A stretch of 61,653 nucleotides of DNA from Actinomycetota bacterium (GTDB lineage Bacteria > Actinomycetota > Actinomycetes > Actinomycetales > Microbacteriaceae). The notes beneath the pieces were generated by a model that did not search any database, was not told the origin of the DNA, and saw only the letters and a program-made list of their open reading frames with translations. The stretch spans positions 1-61,653 of the forward strand of contig JAAFHT010000005.1 of assembly GCA_013297625.1 (NCBI GenBank), written 5' to 3'. Position numbers and translations under genes: made by a program. Positions 17,081-24,423 of this stretch are shown one piece after another (the first letter of the stretch is position 1; each line of letters starts with the position of its first letter).

Positions 17081-17301
17081 GTGACACCGTTTCCAACACG
17101 GTTGCGGCCACGCGCGCCCGTCTCGAGCAGACGCTCGACGCCATCGACGAGAAGCTCGACGTGAAGAAGCAAGCGGGCGAGCTCGCCGGCCGCGTTCAGA
17201 AGTCATACCGCGATAACCCGGTGCCGTGGATTATCGGCGCGACGGCTGCGGCCGTCGTGGTGGCTGGCCTCGTCGTGTGGGCGGTCGTCAGCGACGACTA
17301 G
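17077..17301 (+). CDS. DUF3618 small membrane protein
   Basis: A 74-residue protein. The N-terminal helix TRARLEQTLDAIDEKLD is the DUF3618 signature and a single membrane helix (IIGATAAAVVVAGLVVWAVV) ends the protein. Its soluble helix probably pairs with those of the YtxH-like and Holin-X partners. Last gene of the three-gene operon; it starts inside the Holin-X stop codon (ATGA). Function unknown, although co-occurrence of these three families is common in actinobacteria (general knowledge). Confidence 0.8.
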   Translation: MSDTVSNTVAATRARLEQTLDAIDEKLDVKKQAGELAGRVQKSYRDNPVPWIIGATAAAVVVAGLVVWAVVSDD

Positions 17302-17342
17302 TCGGGCCTCTCGATTATGACTCTCGCCTCGGCAGAGTCATC

Positions 17343-18182
17343 ATGGAGCCGATGATATTTCTGCACGACGTAACGATCGAGCGCACGCCCACGGGCGTGC
17401 TGCCTGTCATCAAGCCTCTGCGCGAGTGGCGCGTACTGGTGCCTCGCGGCGGCAAGTGGGGCGACGGCGTTGCGGCCCAACTTCGCTCGCTCGGCGCCAC
17501 CCCGGTCATTGCTCCGCTCATCAACTTCGCGCCCACCGAGCACCCCGAGCAACTGGCGGCCGAACTCGAGGCCCTGCGACGCGGCGACTATGGCTGGCTC
17601 GTCGTGACGAGCGCCACGACCGTCGATGTGCTCGTGGGGCACGGTGTGCGGCTTGGCTCCGCCACGCGCGTTGCGGCGGTCGGCGAGACCACGGCCCAGG
17701 CCTTGCAGTTGGCCGGATACCCCGTCGACTTCGTGCCGAGTGACCACTCAGCCCGCGGATTCGTGCGCGAGTGGCCCGGCAGCGCTGGCGACGGCGCTGT
17801 GCTCGTTCCGCAAAGCGAGGTGGCCGAGCCCACCCTCGTGAGCGGCTTGGCCGAGCGCGGCATCGCGGCGCGCTTTGTCACGGCGTACCGCACTGTGGGC
17901 GTGAGTGCGCCAGGAGCCGTCGTGGCCGACATCGCCTCGGGCTCGATCCACGCCTTGATCGTGAGCTCGGGCAGCGTGGCGCGACAGATCGCGACGCAGT
18001 TCGCACCGCTGCCGCCGACCACCGTGATCGTCTGCATTGGCCCGCGCACGGCCTTCGACGCGCGGGCGGCAGGCTTGACGGTGCACCGCATCGCTGATGA
18101 GCGATCCACCCCCGCGCTCGTGCGTGCGCTCGCTGAGTATGCGATGAATCCGAACGACAGCGCGCCGCCCGTTGTGGCGTAG
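17343..18182 (+). CDS. hemD: uroporphyrinogen-III synthase
   Basis: A 279-residue protein with the two-lobed HemD fold. The first lobe starts EWRVLVPRGG and contains WLVVTSATTVDVL; the second contains GDGAVLVPQSE, the linker VTAYRTVG and the region HALIVSSGSVARQIATQF, then VIVCIGPRTAFDARAAGL. These are HemD landmarks, whereas catalytic residues are poorly conserved in the family. It closes hydroxymethylbilane with D-ring inversion to give uroporphyrinogen III. The first 25 residues are extra compared with shorter homologues. Start uncertain: ATG 17343 or 17352, neither with a clear ribosome binding site. It ends 3 bp from the convergent DUF1304 gene. Confidence 0.85.
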   Translation: MEPMIFLHDVTIERTPTGVLPVIKPLREWRVLVPRGGKWGDGVAAQLRSLGATPVIAPLINFAPTEHPEQLAAELEALRRGDYGWLVVTSATTVDVLVGHGVRLGSATRVAAVGETTAQALQLAGYPVDFVPSDHSARGFVREWPGSAGDGAVLVPQSEVAEPTLVSGLAERGIAARFVTAYRTVGVSAPGAVVADIASGSIHALIVSSGSVARQIATQFAPLPPTTVIVCIGPRTAFDARAAGLTVHRIADERSTPALVRALAEYAMNPNDSAPPVVA

Positions 18183-18185
18183 GGC

Positions 18186-18581
18186 CTAGCCCACCAGCAG
18201 AGCAACGATCGCGATGAGCGGGGGAACCCCCTGCGCGGCCGCGATCGGCAGCGTGCGGCGCGGAGCCGTGGCTGCGAGCGCGGCGCCCGCGAGGGCCATG
18301 ACCGAGCATCCCGAGACCACGACGGCAACGCCGATGGGTGAACTCGCGTCGATCGCCACGAGCACGATGCCGACGAAGACCACGATGGCGAGCCCGAGGT
18401 TGTAGAGCCCCTGGTTGACCGCGAACAGTCGCAGTGGCGCTGAGTCCGCGTCGGGGCGCACGCCGAAGACCCGACGGCCCACCGGCAGGCGAAACAGAAT
18501 GCTCTCGAGCACGAAAAACGCCACGTGCAGTGTTGCCGCCATTCCGGCGAGAACGAGGCCGATGAGAGTGAGCGCGGTCAT
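18186..18581 (-). CDS. DUF1304 membrane protein
   Basis: A 131-residue protein with four membrane helices. The N-terminal MTALTLIGLVLAGMAATLHV and the FFVLESILFR segment, followed by NQGLYNLGLA, are the DUF1304 hallmarks. Function is unknown in the family. The ATG overlaps the stop of the upstream MDR gene (ATGA), with GGAGG 4 nt before it, so the two are translationally coupled. Confidence 0.85.
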   Translation of the reverse strand: MTALTLIGLVLAGMAATLHVAFFVLESILFRLPVGRRVFGVRPDADSAPLRLFAVNQGLYNLGLAIVVFVGIVLVAIDASSPIGVAVVVSGCSVMALAGAALAATAPRRTLPIAAAQGVPPLIAIVALLVG

Positions 18582-19612
18582 GAGGCCTCCGGTGATGTCG
18601 ATTCGGGGTGGGTGGATGCTGCGCTCGCGCCGACGCGAACACTCAGTCGCCCGGCCACGCGCCCGGCGAGCAGCTCGGCGGCGCGGTCGGCGGCGAACTC
18701 GAGCTCGATCGGCTGAGCCACCGAGTCGACCACGGCCGGGTCGAGGTCGCGCGCGAGCCGCGCCCACGCCTGCTCGCGCAGCGGCAGCGGAGTGAACGAC
18801 GAGTTGACGCCGAGCAGCGCGACCCCGCGCAAGATGAAGGGCATGACCGTGGTGGCGAGCTCGGGCGATGCCGCGTTGCCGCTCGCCACGGCGGCTCCGA
18901 ACGGTTGCACTTGGGCGAGCGCGGTCGCGAGAGCCGCGCCTCCGACCGAGTCGATGACGCCCGCCCAGCGCTGAGATTCGAGGGGTCGGGAGGGCCGGTC
19001 GAGCTCGGCACGGTCGATGATCGCGGTGGCGCCGAGCGCGCGCAGCCAGGCCTCGTTCTCGGGGCGGCCGGTGGCGGCGGTGACGGTGAATCCCGCGCGC
19101 GTGAGCAGAGCGATGGCGAATGATCCGAGCCCACCGCTGGCACCGGTCACGAGCACATCGCCCTCGGTGACTCCGTGGCGCTCGAGGGCGAGCACGGCGA
19201 GCATGGCGGTGAAGCCGGCGGTTCCGATGCCGGCGGCCTGGGCATCCGTGAAGACCGACGGTGTGGCCACGAGGGTTGTGCCATCGAGCAGCGCGTGCTC
19301 GGCGAGCCCGCCGTTGCGCGTTTCGCCCGCGCCAGCACCGTTGAGCAGTACGCGGTCGCCCACCGACCAGCGCTGATTCTCAGACGCCGTCACGGTGCCG
19401 ACGATGTCAATGCCTGGCACGAGCGGCGAGGTGCGCACGACGCCACGATTGCCCGCGAAAGCGAGTGCATCTTTGTAGTTGAGCCCCGACCACGACACGG
19501 CGACCTCGACGTCGGAGCCGAGGTCAGGAGGGGCGAGTTCACGGGAGTCGAGGTCGACGAGCTCGGCCCGCGACGCGTCATCGCGCAGGGTGATCTGCCA
19601 ACCGCGGGTCAT
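18578..19612 (-). CDS. MDR-family NADPH oxidoreductase, acryloyl-CoA reductase (AcuI/YhdH)-like
   Basis: A 344-residue medium-chain reductase without zinc ligands. The N-terminal catalytic domain includes WSGLNYKDALAFAGNRGVVR, the AcuI/YhdH motif, and PLVPGIDIVGTV. The coenzyme domain has TGASGGLGSFAI (about 158-169) and an Arg/Pro pair after beta-2 (TGRPENE) that fits NADPH. AcuI reduces acryloyl-CoA to propionyl-CoA; related proteins reduce other enones. A TAGGCT -10 box lies 7 nt before the ATG. It is coupled to the DUF1304 gene. Confidence 0.85.
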   Translation of the reverse strand: MTRGWQITLRDDASRAELVDLDSRELAPPDLGSDVEVAVSWSGLNYKDALAFAGNRGVVRTSPLVPGIDIVGTVTASENQRWSVGDRVLLNGAGAGETRNGGLAEHALLDGTTLVATPSVFTDAQAAGIGTAGFTAMLAVLALERHGVTEGDVLVTGASGGLGSFAIALLTRAGFTVTAATGRPENEAWLRALGATAIIDRAELDRPSRPLESQRWAGVIDSVGGAALATALAQVQPFGAAVASGNAASPELATTVMPFILRGVALLGVNSSFTPLPLREQAWARLARDLDPAVVDSVAQPIELEFAADRAAELLAGRVAGRLSVRVGASAASTHPESTSPEAS

Positions 19613-19619
19613 GGTCGTC

Positions 19620-19625
19620 AGCCTA
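19620..19625 (-). promoter_or_regulatory. -10 box, leaderless promoter of the acryloyl-CoA reductase-like gene
   Basis: TAGGCT on the minus strand, 7 nt before the ATG at 19612. Confidence 0.6.
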
Positions 19626-19639
19626 GGCCGAGCGACCGC

Positions 19640-20671
19640 TTAGCCGAAGAGCATCGCGGCTTCGTCGTAGCGCTCTTGCGGAACCGTCTTGAGCTTGCCC
19701 AGTGCCGCCTCGAAGGGCACGCGCACGATTTCGGTGCCGCGCAGCGCCACCATCTCGCCCCAGCGGTGGTCGGCTACAGCCGAAATGGCGGCCATGCCGA
19801 GCCGCGTCGCGAGCACGCGGTCGAAGGCGCTGGGCGTTCCTCCGCGCTGAATGTGGCCGAGCGTCGTGGCGCGCGTTTCAATGCCCGTGCGTTCTTCAAT
19901 GAGCGGAGCGAGTCGCTCGCCAATGCCGCCGAGGCGCGGGCGCCCGAAGGCGTCGAGGCCGCGCTCATTGAGCGGTTCGTCGTCGCCGTCGAGCGTGAAG
20001 CCTTCGGCCACGACGACGAGCGGGGCGCGGCCGCGGTCGTAGGCGCTCGTGACCCATGCGCACAGCTGGTCCATGCTCGTGTGCTGCTCGGGAATCAGAA
20101 TGGCGTGAGCGCCCGCGGCCATACCCGAGTGCAGAGCGATCCAGCCGACGTGGCGTCCCATGACCTCAGCGACCATGCAGCGGTTGTGCGCGTCACCCGT
20201 GGTGCGCAAGCGGTCCATGGCCTCGGTGGCGATGCCGACCGCGGTGTCGAATCCGAAGGTGTAGTCGGTGGCGTCGAGGTCGTTGTCGACGGTCTTGGGT
20301 ACTCCGACGATGCGGATGCCCGCATCCGTCAATCGCTTCGCCGCAGCGAGCGTTCCCTCGCCACCAATCGCGATGAGCGCGTCGAGATTGTTCTCGGCGA
20401 ACACCTCGTTGATGCGGTCAACACCGCCGCGGCCCTCAAAGGGGTTGGTGCGGCTCGTGCCGAGAATGGTGCCACCCTGCTTCGAGATGCCCTTGACCTC
20501 GTGCCGACCGAGCGGAATCGTGTCGTTCTCGACAAGGCCTTTCCAGCCGTCTTTGAACCCGACGAACTCGTGGTGGTGAACCGTGGTTCCGGTCAGCACG
20601 GCGCCGCGAATGACGGCGTTGAGCCCGGGGGCGTCTCCGCCGGAGGTGAGCATTCGCATGGGTTCCATCAT
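19640..20671 (-). CDS. pfkA: 6-phosphofructokinase, actinobacterial (group III-like) type
   Basis: A 343-residue phosphofructokinase. GGDAPGLN is at 11-18, GGEGT at 103-107 and PKTVDND at 125-131, with the catalytic base Asp129 in TVDND. Gly106 in GGEGT is the position that is Gly in ATP enzymes and Asp in PPi enzymes, while Lys126 in PKTVDND is the Lys typical of PPi enzymes. The Gly+Lys mix is known from actinobacterial ATP-dependent enzymes, so ATP is the likely donor. It phosphorylates fructose 6-phosphate in glycolysis. Start ATG 20671 or 20668; no clear ribosome binding site. Its own transcription unit, 27 nt before the MDR gene. Confidence 0.92.
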   Translation of the reverse strand: MMEPMRMLTSGGDAPGLNAVIRGAVLTGTTVHHHEFVGFKDGWKGLVENDTIPLGRHEVKGISKQGGTILGTSRTNPFEGRGGVDRINEVFAENNLDALIAIGGEGTLAAAKRLTDAGIRIVGVPKTVDNDLDATDYTFGFDTAVGIATEAMDRLRTTGDAHNRCMVAEVMGRHVGWIALHSGMAAGAHAILIPEQHTSMDQLCAWVTSAYDRGRAPLVVVAEGFTLDGDDEPLNERGLDAFGRPRLGGIGERLAPLIEERTGIETRATTLGHIQRGGTPSAFDRVLATRLGMAAISAVADHRWGEMVALRGTEIVRVPFEAALGKLKTVPQERYDEAAMLFG

Positions 20672-20744
20672 GGCGCGTTGCAGAGACGGGCGCGAAACGA
20701 GGCCGTGCTCGCGCGATTCTCGGCGCGCGCAAGGACTGGGGCAC

Positions 20745-20750
20745 TACCGT
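20745..20750 (+). promoter_or_regulatory. -10 box of the first DUF4190-like membrane protein
   Basis: TACCGT; predicted start near 20757 and a leader of about 30 nt that contains the GGAGG site. Confidence 0.4.
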
Positions 20751-20787
20751 GAAGCACTGCTTTTCGCAGCTGACCACTGGAGGAATC

Positions 20788-21099
20788 ATGGCTGACAAGA
20801 CCAGCTCCCCGACCCCGGCATCCGCCCCGGCCGTCACCCCCGAATACCCGGGCCAGAGCCTCGGCATCACGGGCCTCGTCTTTTCGTTCGTTCTGCCGCT
20901 CGTGGGCCTCGTGCTCGGCGTCATTGCGTACAACTGGTCGAAGAAAGCGGGAGTCACCAATGGCCCCGCGCGCGCGGCCGTGATCGTCGGCGGCGTCATT
21001 CTCGCGGCCGGTCTGCTGGTCTACATAGCCTGGGTTATCGCGGTGGGCCCTGCCCTGCTGCAGTACATGCACAGCCCGTGGGGCATGCGTGGCTTCTGA
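20788..21099 (+). CDS. small DUF4190-like membrane protein (paralogue A)
   Basis: A 103-residue protein: a Pro/Ala/Ser/Thr-rich N-terminus of about 30 residues, then two membrane helices (ITGLVFSFVLPLVGLVLGVIA and AVIVGGVILAAGLLVYIAWVI) joined by NWSKKAGVTNGPAR. The loop pattern SKKAG..NG and the two-helix layout match DUF4190-type proteins and the product of the gene at 21602. GGAGG lies 4 nt before the ATG. Function unknown. Confidence 0.7.
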   Translation: MADKTSSPTPASAPAVTPEYPGQSLGITGLVFSFVLPLVGLVLGVIAYNWSKKAGVTNGPARAAVIVGGVILAAGLLVYIAWVIAVGPALLQYMHSPWGMRGF

Positions 21100-21508
21100 G
21101 CCTGACGCCGTGACCGGCCCGCTGGCGGCGCTCGCCGGAGAGCAGTACGTGCTGCTCACGACGACGCGCCGCAACGGTGTCGCGGTGGCGACGCCCGTGT
21201 GGGTGGCCCCGCATGGTGATTCCTTGGTCGTGACGACGGGTGCCGAGGCCGGAAAAATCAAGCGCATTCGGCACACTCCGCAGGTGACGCTGCAGGCCTG
21301 CGATCGCGTCGGAAAGCCTCTGGAGGGCGCCGCCGTCGTCGAGGCGCACGCGACGGTGCACGACGACGACGAGTCTCTCGCGCACCTTGAGGCCGCGCTG
21401 AGTGCAAAGTACGGCGTGCAATATGCGGCCATCAAGGCCATGAGCAAACTGCGCGGTCGCCGCGCTCCAGGTTCGGTCATGGTGCGTCTCGTGATGCCGA
21501 GTTCGTGA
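21089..21508 (+). CDS. PPOX-class F420-dependent oxidoreductase
   Basis: A 139-residue split-barrel flavin/deazaflavin-binding protein. The opening LAGEQYVLLTTTRRNGVAVATPVWVAPHGD and GKIKRIRHTPQVTLQACDRVG are characteristic of the TIGR03666 group, which binds F420. Such proteins reduce biliverdin-like or quinone substrates or act as F420 carriers (family knowledge). GTG 21089 overlaps the preceding gene by 11 nt; GTG 21110 is a possible shorter start. It lies between the two DUF4190-like paralogues. Confidence 0.8.
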   Translation: MASEPDAVTGPLAALAGEQYVLLTTTRRNGVAVATPVWVAPHGDSLVVTTGAEAGKIKRIRHTPQVTLQACDRVGKPLEGAAVVEAHATVHDDDESLAHLEAALSAKYGVQYAAIKAMSKLRGRRAPGSVMVRLVMPSS

Positions 21509-21549
21509 TTCGCCCCGATTCGCTCTGCCGCTGAGACACCTGGGGGTAC

Positions 21550-21555
21550 TACGAT
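21550..21555 (+). promoter_or_regulatory. -10 box of the second DUF4190-like membrane protein
   Basis: TACGAT; predicted start near 21562 with a leader of about 40 nt containing AGGAG. Confidence 0.45.
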
Positions 21556-21601
21556 TCGAGCGAACGGGGCCATCCCGGCCCCCCACCCCGCAGGAGTCAG
21601 A

Positions 21602-21934
21602 ATGACCGACGCCCCTCCCCCCGCAGCTGTTGCCCCCGTCAACCCCGGCAAGACCACGGGTGTTGTCGCCCTCGTGCTGTCGATCATCGGCTTGCACCTG
21701 ATCGGCATCATTGTCGGCTTTGTCGGCCTCAACCAGTCGAAGAAGGCCGGCCAGAAGAACGGCTTCGCCCTCGCCGGTGTCATCATCGGTTTCATCGGCC
21801 TCGTCATCGGCATCATCGTGCTCATCAGCGTCGTCGCCGGTGGCGCCGCGTTGTTCGGTGGCCTCGGCCAGATCTGCGCCGAGCTCGGCTCGGGCGTCTG
21901 GGAAGTTGACGGCGTCACCTACACCTGCCCGTAA
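21602..21934 (+). CDS. small DUF4190-like membrane protein (paralogue B)
   Basis: A 110-residue protein with a Pro/Ala-rich N-terminus, two membrane helices (GVVALVLSIIGLHLIGIIVG and ALAGVIIGFIGLVIGIIVLI) joined by LNQSKKAGQKNGF, and a short exposed C-terminus with two cysteines (QICAELG, VTYTCP) that might form a disulphide. It resembles the protein encoded at 20788. AGGAG lies 6 nt before the ATG. It is followed by a strong terminator. Confidence 0.75.
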   Translation: MTDAPPPAAVAPVNPGKTTGVVALVLSIIGLHLIGIIVGFVGLNQSKKAGQKNGFALAGVIIGFIGLVIGIIVLISVVAGGAALFGGLGQICAELGSGVWEVDGVTYTCP

Positions 21935-21950
21935 CACGGCACTCGTCGTG

Positions 21951-21994
21951 ACGGCGGGGAGGGCGCTCGGTTGAGCGGCCTCCCCGCCGTTTTC
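21951..21994 (+). terminator. rho-independent terminator
   Basis: ACGGCGGGGAGG (21951-21962) and CCTCCCCGCCGT (21979-21990) are perfect 12-bp inverted repeats with a 16-nt loop, followed by TTTTC. It ends the transcript of the small membrane protein gene and is the best intrinsic terminator in the window. Confidence 0.85.
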
Positions 21995-22013
21995 TGTCGT
22001 CGGTATCGCGGCT

Positions 22014-22019
22014 TACGCT
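22014..22019 (+). promoter_or_regulatory. -10 box, leaderless promoter of the DNA glycosylase
   Basis: TACGCT, 6 nt before the GTG at 22026. Confidence 0.6.
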
Positions 22020-22025
22020 GGGCGC

Positions 22026-23012
22026 GTGGCTGACGCGGTGGTGGATGCTGAGCGCGAGTACGCGCCCTCCGAGTCCCTCGACCTGCGCGCCACCCTCGGC
22101 TTTCTGCAGCGCGGACGCGGCGACCCCGTGCAGCACCCCGTCGAGGGGCCGGATGCCTGGCGCGAGGTGTGGCGCGCGCAGCGCACACCCGAGGGTGTCG
22201 CGTCACTGCGGCTGCGCGTCGTCGACGGCTCACCGACCGCGGCGCGTACGGTGCTCGTCTCGGCGTGGGGCCCGGGCGCCGAGTGGAGTGCCGCCCACGC
22301 GCCCGAGTTGCTCGGCGACGGCGATGACGGGAGCGCGCTTGACTCCTTGCTCGAGGCCCGGGCGCCGCACGATGCCGCGGCCGCGGCCCTGCAACGCCTG
22401 CGCCGGCGCACGCGCGGACTTCGGCTCACCCGATCCCACCTCGTGCTGGAGGCAGCCGTGCCCGCCGTGCTCGAGCAAAAAGTGACGGGAGTCGAGGCGC
22501 GGCGCGCGTGGCGCCAGCTCGTGCGGCAGCACGGCGAGCGGGCGCCCGGCCCCGCACCCGAGGGGCTCACGGTCATGCCCGACGGGGTGGGGTGGCGCAG
22601 CATCCCGGATCACGATTGGCATCGCGCGGGGGTGGGTCCGCAGCGCATGGCGACGATTCGCCGCGTTGCCGCCGTGGCCCCGGCTCTCGAGCGCACGCTC
22701 ACGCTCGGGCGCGGTGGTGCGGCGGCGATCGCGGCGCTACGGTCGATTCCGGGCGTGGGGTTGTGGACGGCGGCCGAGATTCTGCAGCGCTCGCACGGCG
22801 ACCCCGACACCGTGAGCGTGGGCGATGCGCACTTGCCGCACGTCATCGGCACGTGGTTTACGGGCGACCGTGTCGACGACGAGGGCATGCTCGCGCTGCT
22901 CGAGCCCTATGCCGGTGAGCGGCACCGGGTTGTGCGACTCATCACCTCGGCGGGGGTCGAAGCGCCGCGCTTCGGTGCGAAGGCCACCATCGAAGACCAC
23001 CGCGCGCGCTGA
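22026..23012 (+). CDS. DNA-3-methyladenine glycosylase family protein (AlkA-like, HhH-GPD)
   Basis: A 328-residue protein. The first 120 residues resemble an AlkA-like N-terminal domain. The HhH-GPD core has the hairpin SIPGVGLWTA (about 239-248) and the catalytic Asp267 in SVGDAHL. LEQKVTGVEARRAWRQLV is the usual helix before the core. It should excise alkylated purines in base excision repair. There are no iron-sulphur cysteines, unlike MutY/Nth. A leaderless promoter supports the GTG start. The thioesterase gene follows after 18 nt but has its own -10 box. Confidence 0.85.
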   Translation: MADAVVDAEREYAPSESLDLRATLGFLQRGRGDPVQHPVEGPDAWREVWRAQRTPEGVASLRLRVVDGSPTAARTVLVSAWGPGAEWSAAHAPELLGDGDDGSALDSLLEARAPHDAAAAALQRLRRRTRGLRLTRSHLVLEAAVPAVLEQKVTGVEARRAWRQLVRQHGERAPGPAPEGLTVMPDGVGWRSIPDHDWHRAGVGPQRMATIRRVAAVAPALERTLTLGRGGAAAIAALRSIPGVGLWTAAEILQRSHGDPDTVSVGDAHLPHVIGTWFTGDRVDDEGMLALLEPYAGERHRVVRLITSAGVEAPRFGAKATIEDHRAR

Positions 23013-23018
23013 GCGCCG

Positions 23019-23024
23019 TACCGT
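23019..23024 (+). promoter_or_regulatory. -10 box, leaderless promoter of the thioesterase
   Basis: TACCGT, 6 nt before the GTG at 23031. Confidence 0.5.
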
Positions 23025-23030
23025 GGCCGA

Positions 23031-23579
23031 GTGAACAAACTGCTGCGCCTCTGGCGAGTCATGTGGAACGCCCGTCGTGGCGCCCGGCTCGCCCCCACCG
23101 ATGTCAGCCGCGTGCCGTTTCGCGTTCTGCCCAATGATCTCGACGTGCAGAAGCACATGAACAACGGCGTGTACCTCTCGCTCATGGATCTCGGTCGCGT
23201 TGACCTCATGGTGCGCTCGGGCGTGTGGCGCGAGCTCACGAAGCGCGGCTACTACCCCGTCATCGTGAGCTCAACGATCACCTATCGCCGCTCGCTCGAA
23301 CACTGGGAGCGCTACGAGCTCGAGAGCCGCATGGTCGGCATCGACGAGGTCGCGAGCTACGTCGAACAGCGCTTTGTTCGGGATGGCGAGATCTGCGCGC
23401 GCGCCGTGATCAAGGCGCGCTTTCTCAAGAAGTCGGGCGGGGTCGTGCCGATTCCCGAGCTCGCGGAACTGTTCGCGCTCGACCCCGTCAACCACCCACT
23501 ACCCGCGTGGCTTGCTGAGTGGAGTGGTCAGGCCGCGCTGCCATCGCGGCGCGAACCTGCGCCGAGCGTGTGGGAGTAA
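23031..23579 (+). CDS. acyl-CoA thioesterase-like hot-dog protein (THEM6-like)
   Basis: A 182-residue single hot-dog domain. The segment NDLDVQKHMNNGVYLSLMDLGRVDL is the 4HBT active-site loop plus helix, with the conserved HMNNG (His and Asn). YPVIVSSTITYRRSL is the following strand pair. It resembles the THEM6 branch more than FadM or PaaI. It probably hydrolyses a thioester; the acyl group is unknown. No membrane anchor. Ends 10 nt before the convergent lipoprotein gene. Confidence 0.8.
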   Translation: MNKLLRLWRVMWNARRGARLAPTDVSRVPFRVLPNDLDVQKHMNNGVYLSLMDLGRVDLMVRSGVWRELTKRGYYPVIVSSTITYRRSLEHWERYELESRMVGIDEVASYVEQRFVRDGEICARAVIKARFLKKSGGVVPIPELAELFALDPVNHPLPAWLAEWSGQAALPSRREPAPSVWE

Positions 23580-23589
23580 CGCGCAGGCC

Positions 23590-24423
23590 TTAACAGTGGG
23601 CGAGCACGTGGTCGGGGCTCGAGGCTGGCGCGAGCATCCGATCGCGCAGCACCGAGAGCGCGGGCAGCTCGCCACGCGCGCACACCTCGGCCCATGAGCC
23701 GCGCAGGTCGTCGGTGTATTCGATGTTCATGACCTGGTCGCCGTAGACCTCGATCGCCGGGCCGCACTCCTCCCAGCGGTCGCACTCTTCGAGCACGATG
23801 AAGTCGAAGCCGGCCTCGTCGCGGCCGCGCTCGACGATTTCGAGCGCGTTCTTCTGGCCCGCCGCGAGCCCGGCCTCGTGCGCGCGCTCGACGAGCAGCG
23901 TCGCGAGGGCGAGCGCGTCGTCGATCGAGATCACGTTGTCTGAGCGCGAATAGCTGTCGAGGTTGTCGAACTCGACGCCGACGAATCCCGCAGCGGCACA
24001 GGCGTCGATGAGCGGCCCGAGCCGGTCGACGATCGCTGTGCGCGCTTCAGGAGTGCGCGGGTCGAGCAGTGCCTCGTCGGGCCAGTTCGGGTCGATCACG
24101 GGGTCACCCGTGGCGTCGAGCAGCACGGCCTCGGGGCTCTCGGCGAGCCACGACTCGAGCTCGCCGGGTTGGGTCTGAAAACCATTGACGTAGCAGATGC
24201 TCGGGATGCCCGTCGCGGGCTGCTCGCTCGCGTCACGCACGACGAGCGTCACGCCGGGCGCCGGGTCGGAGGCTCCGCCGAGTTGGTAGTCGATGCGGCC
24301 CTCGGGCGGGAGGGTGAAGAGCGGGGCAGGCTCGAGCGGTGCAGGCCCCGGGCTCGCGGAACACGCGGCGAGCACGATCGCGGTGCTCGCGGCGAGCATC
24401 CCGAGCCCGAAACGACGCATCAT
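23590..24423 (-). CDS. GH114-family lipoprotein, endo-alpha-1,4-polygalactosaminidase-like
   Basis: A 277-residue secreted lipoprotein. The lipobox LAAC places the lipidated Cys at 21. The mature part is a TIM-barrel of the GH114/DUF297 family: RIDYQLGG, ICYVNGFQTQPGE, VLLDATGDPVIDPNWPDE and FVGVEFDNLDSYSRSD, with acidic residues at strand ends (the EFDNLD Asp/Glu pair is the likely catalytic site). GH114 cuts alpha-1,4-galactosaminoglycan, found in biofilm polymers such as Pel and fungal GAG (family knowledge). The ATG overlaps the stop of the upstream flavoprotein gene (ATGA), so it is co-translated with an enzyme of unrelated type. Confidence 0.85.
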   Translation of the reverse strand: MMRRFGLGMLAASTAIVLAACSASPGPAPLEPAPLFTLPPEGRIDYQLGGASDPAPGVTLVVRDASEQPATGIPSICYVNGFQTQPGELESWLAESPEAVLLDATGDPVIDPNWPDEALLDPRTPEARTAIVDRLGPLIDACAAAGFVGVEFDNLDSYSRSDNVISIDDALALATLLVERAHEAGLAAGQKNALEIVERGRDEAGFDFIVLEECDRWEECGPAIEVYGDQVMNIEYTDDLRGSWAEVCARGELPALSVLRDRMLAPASSPDHVLAHC

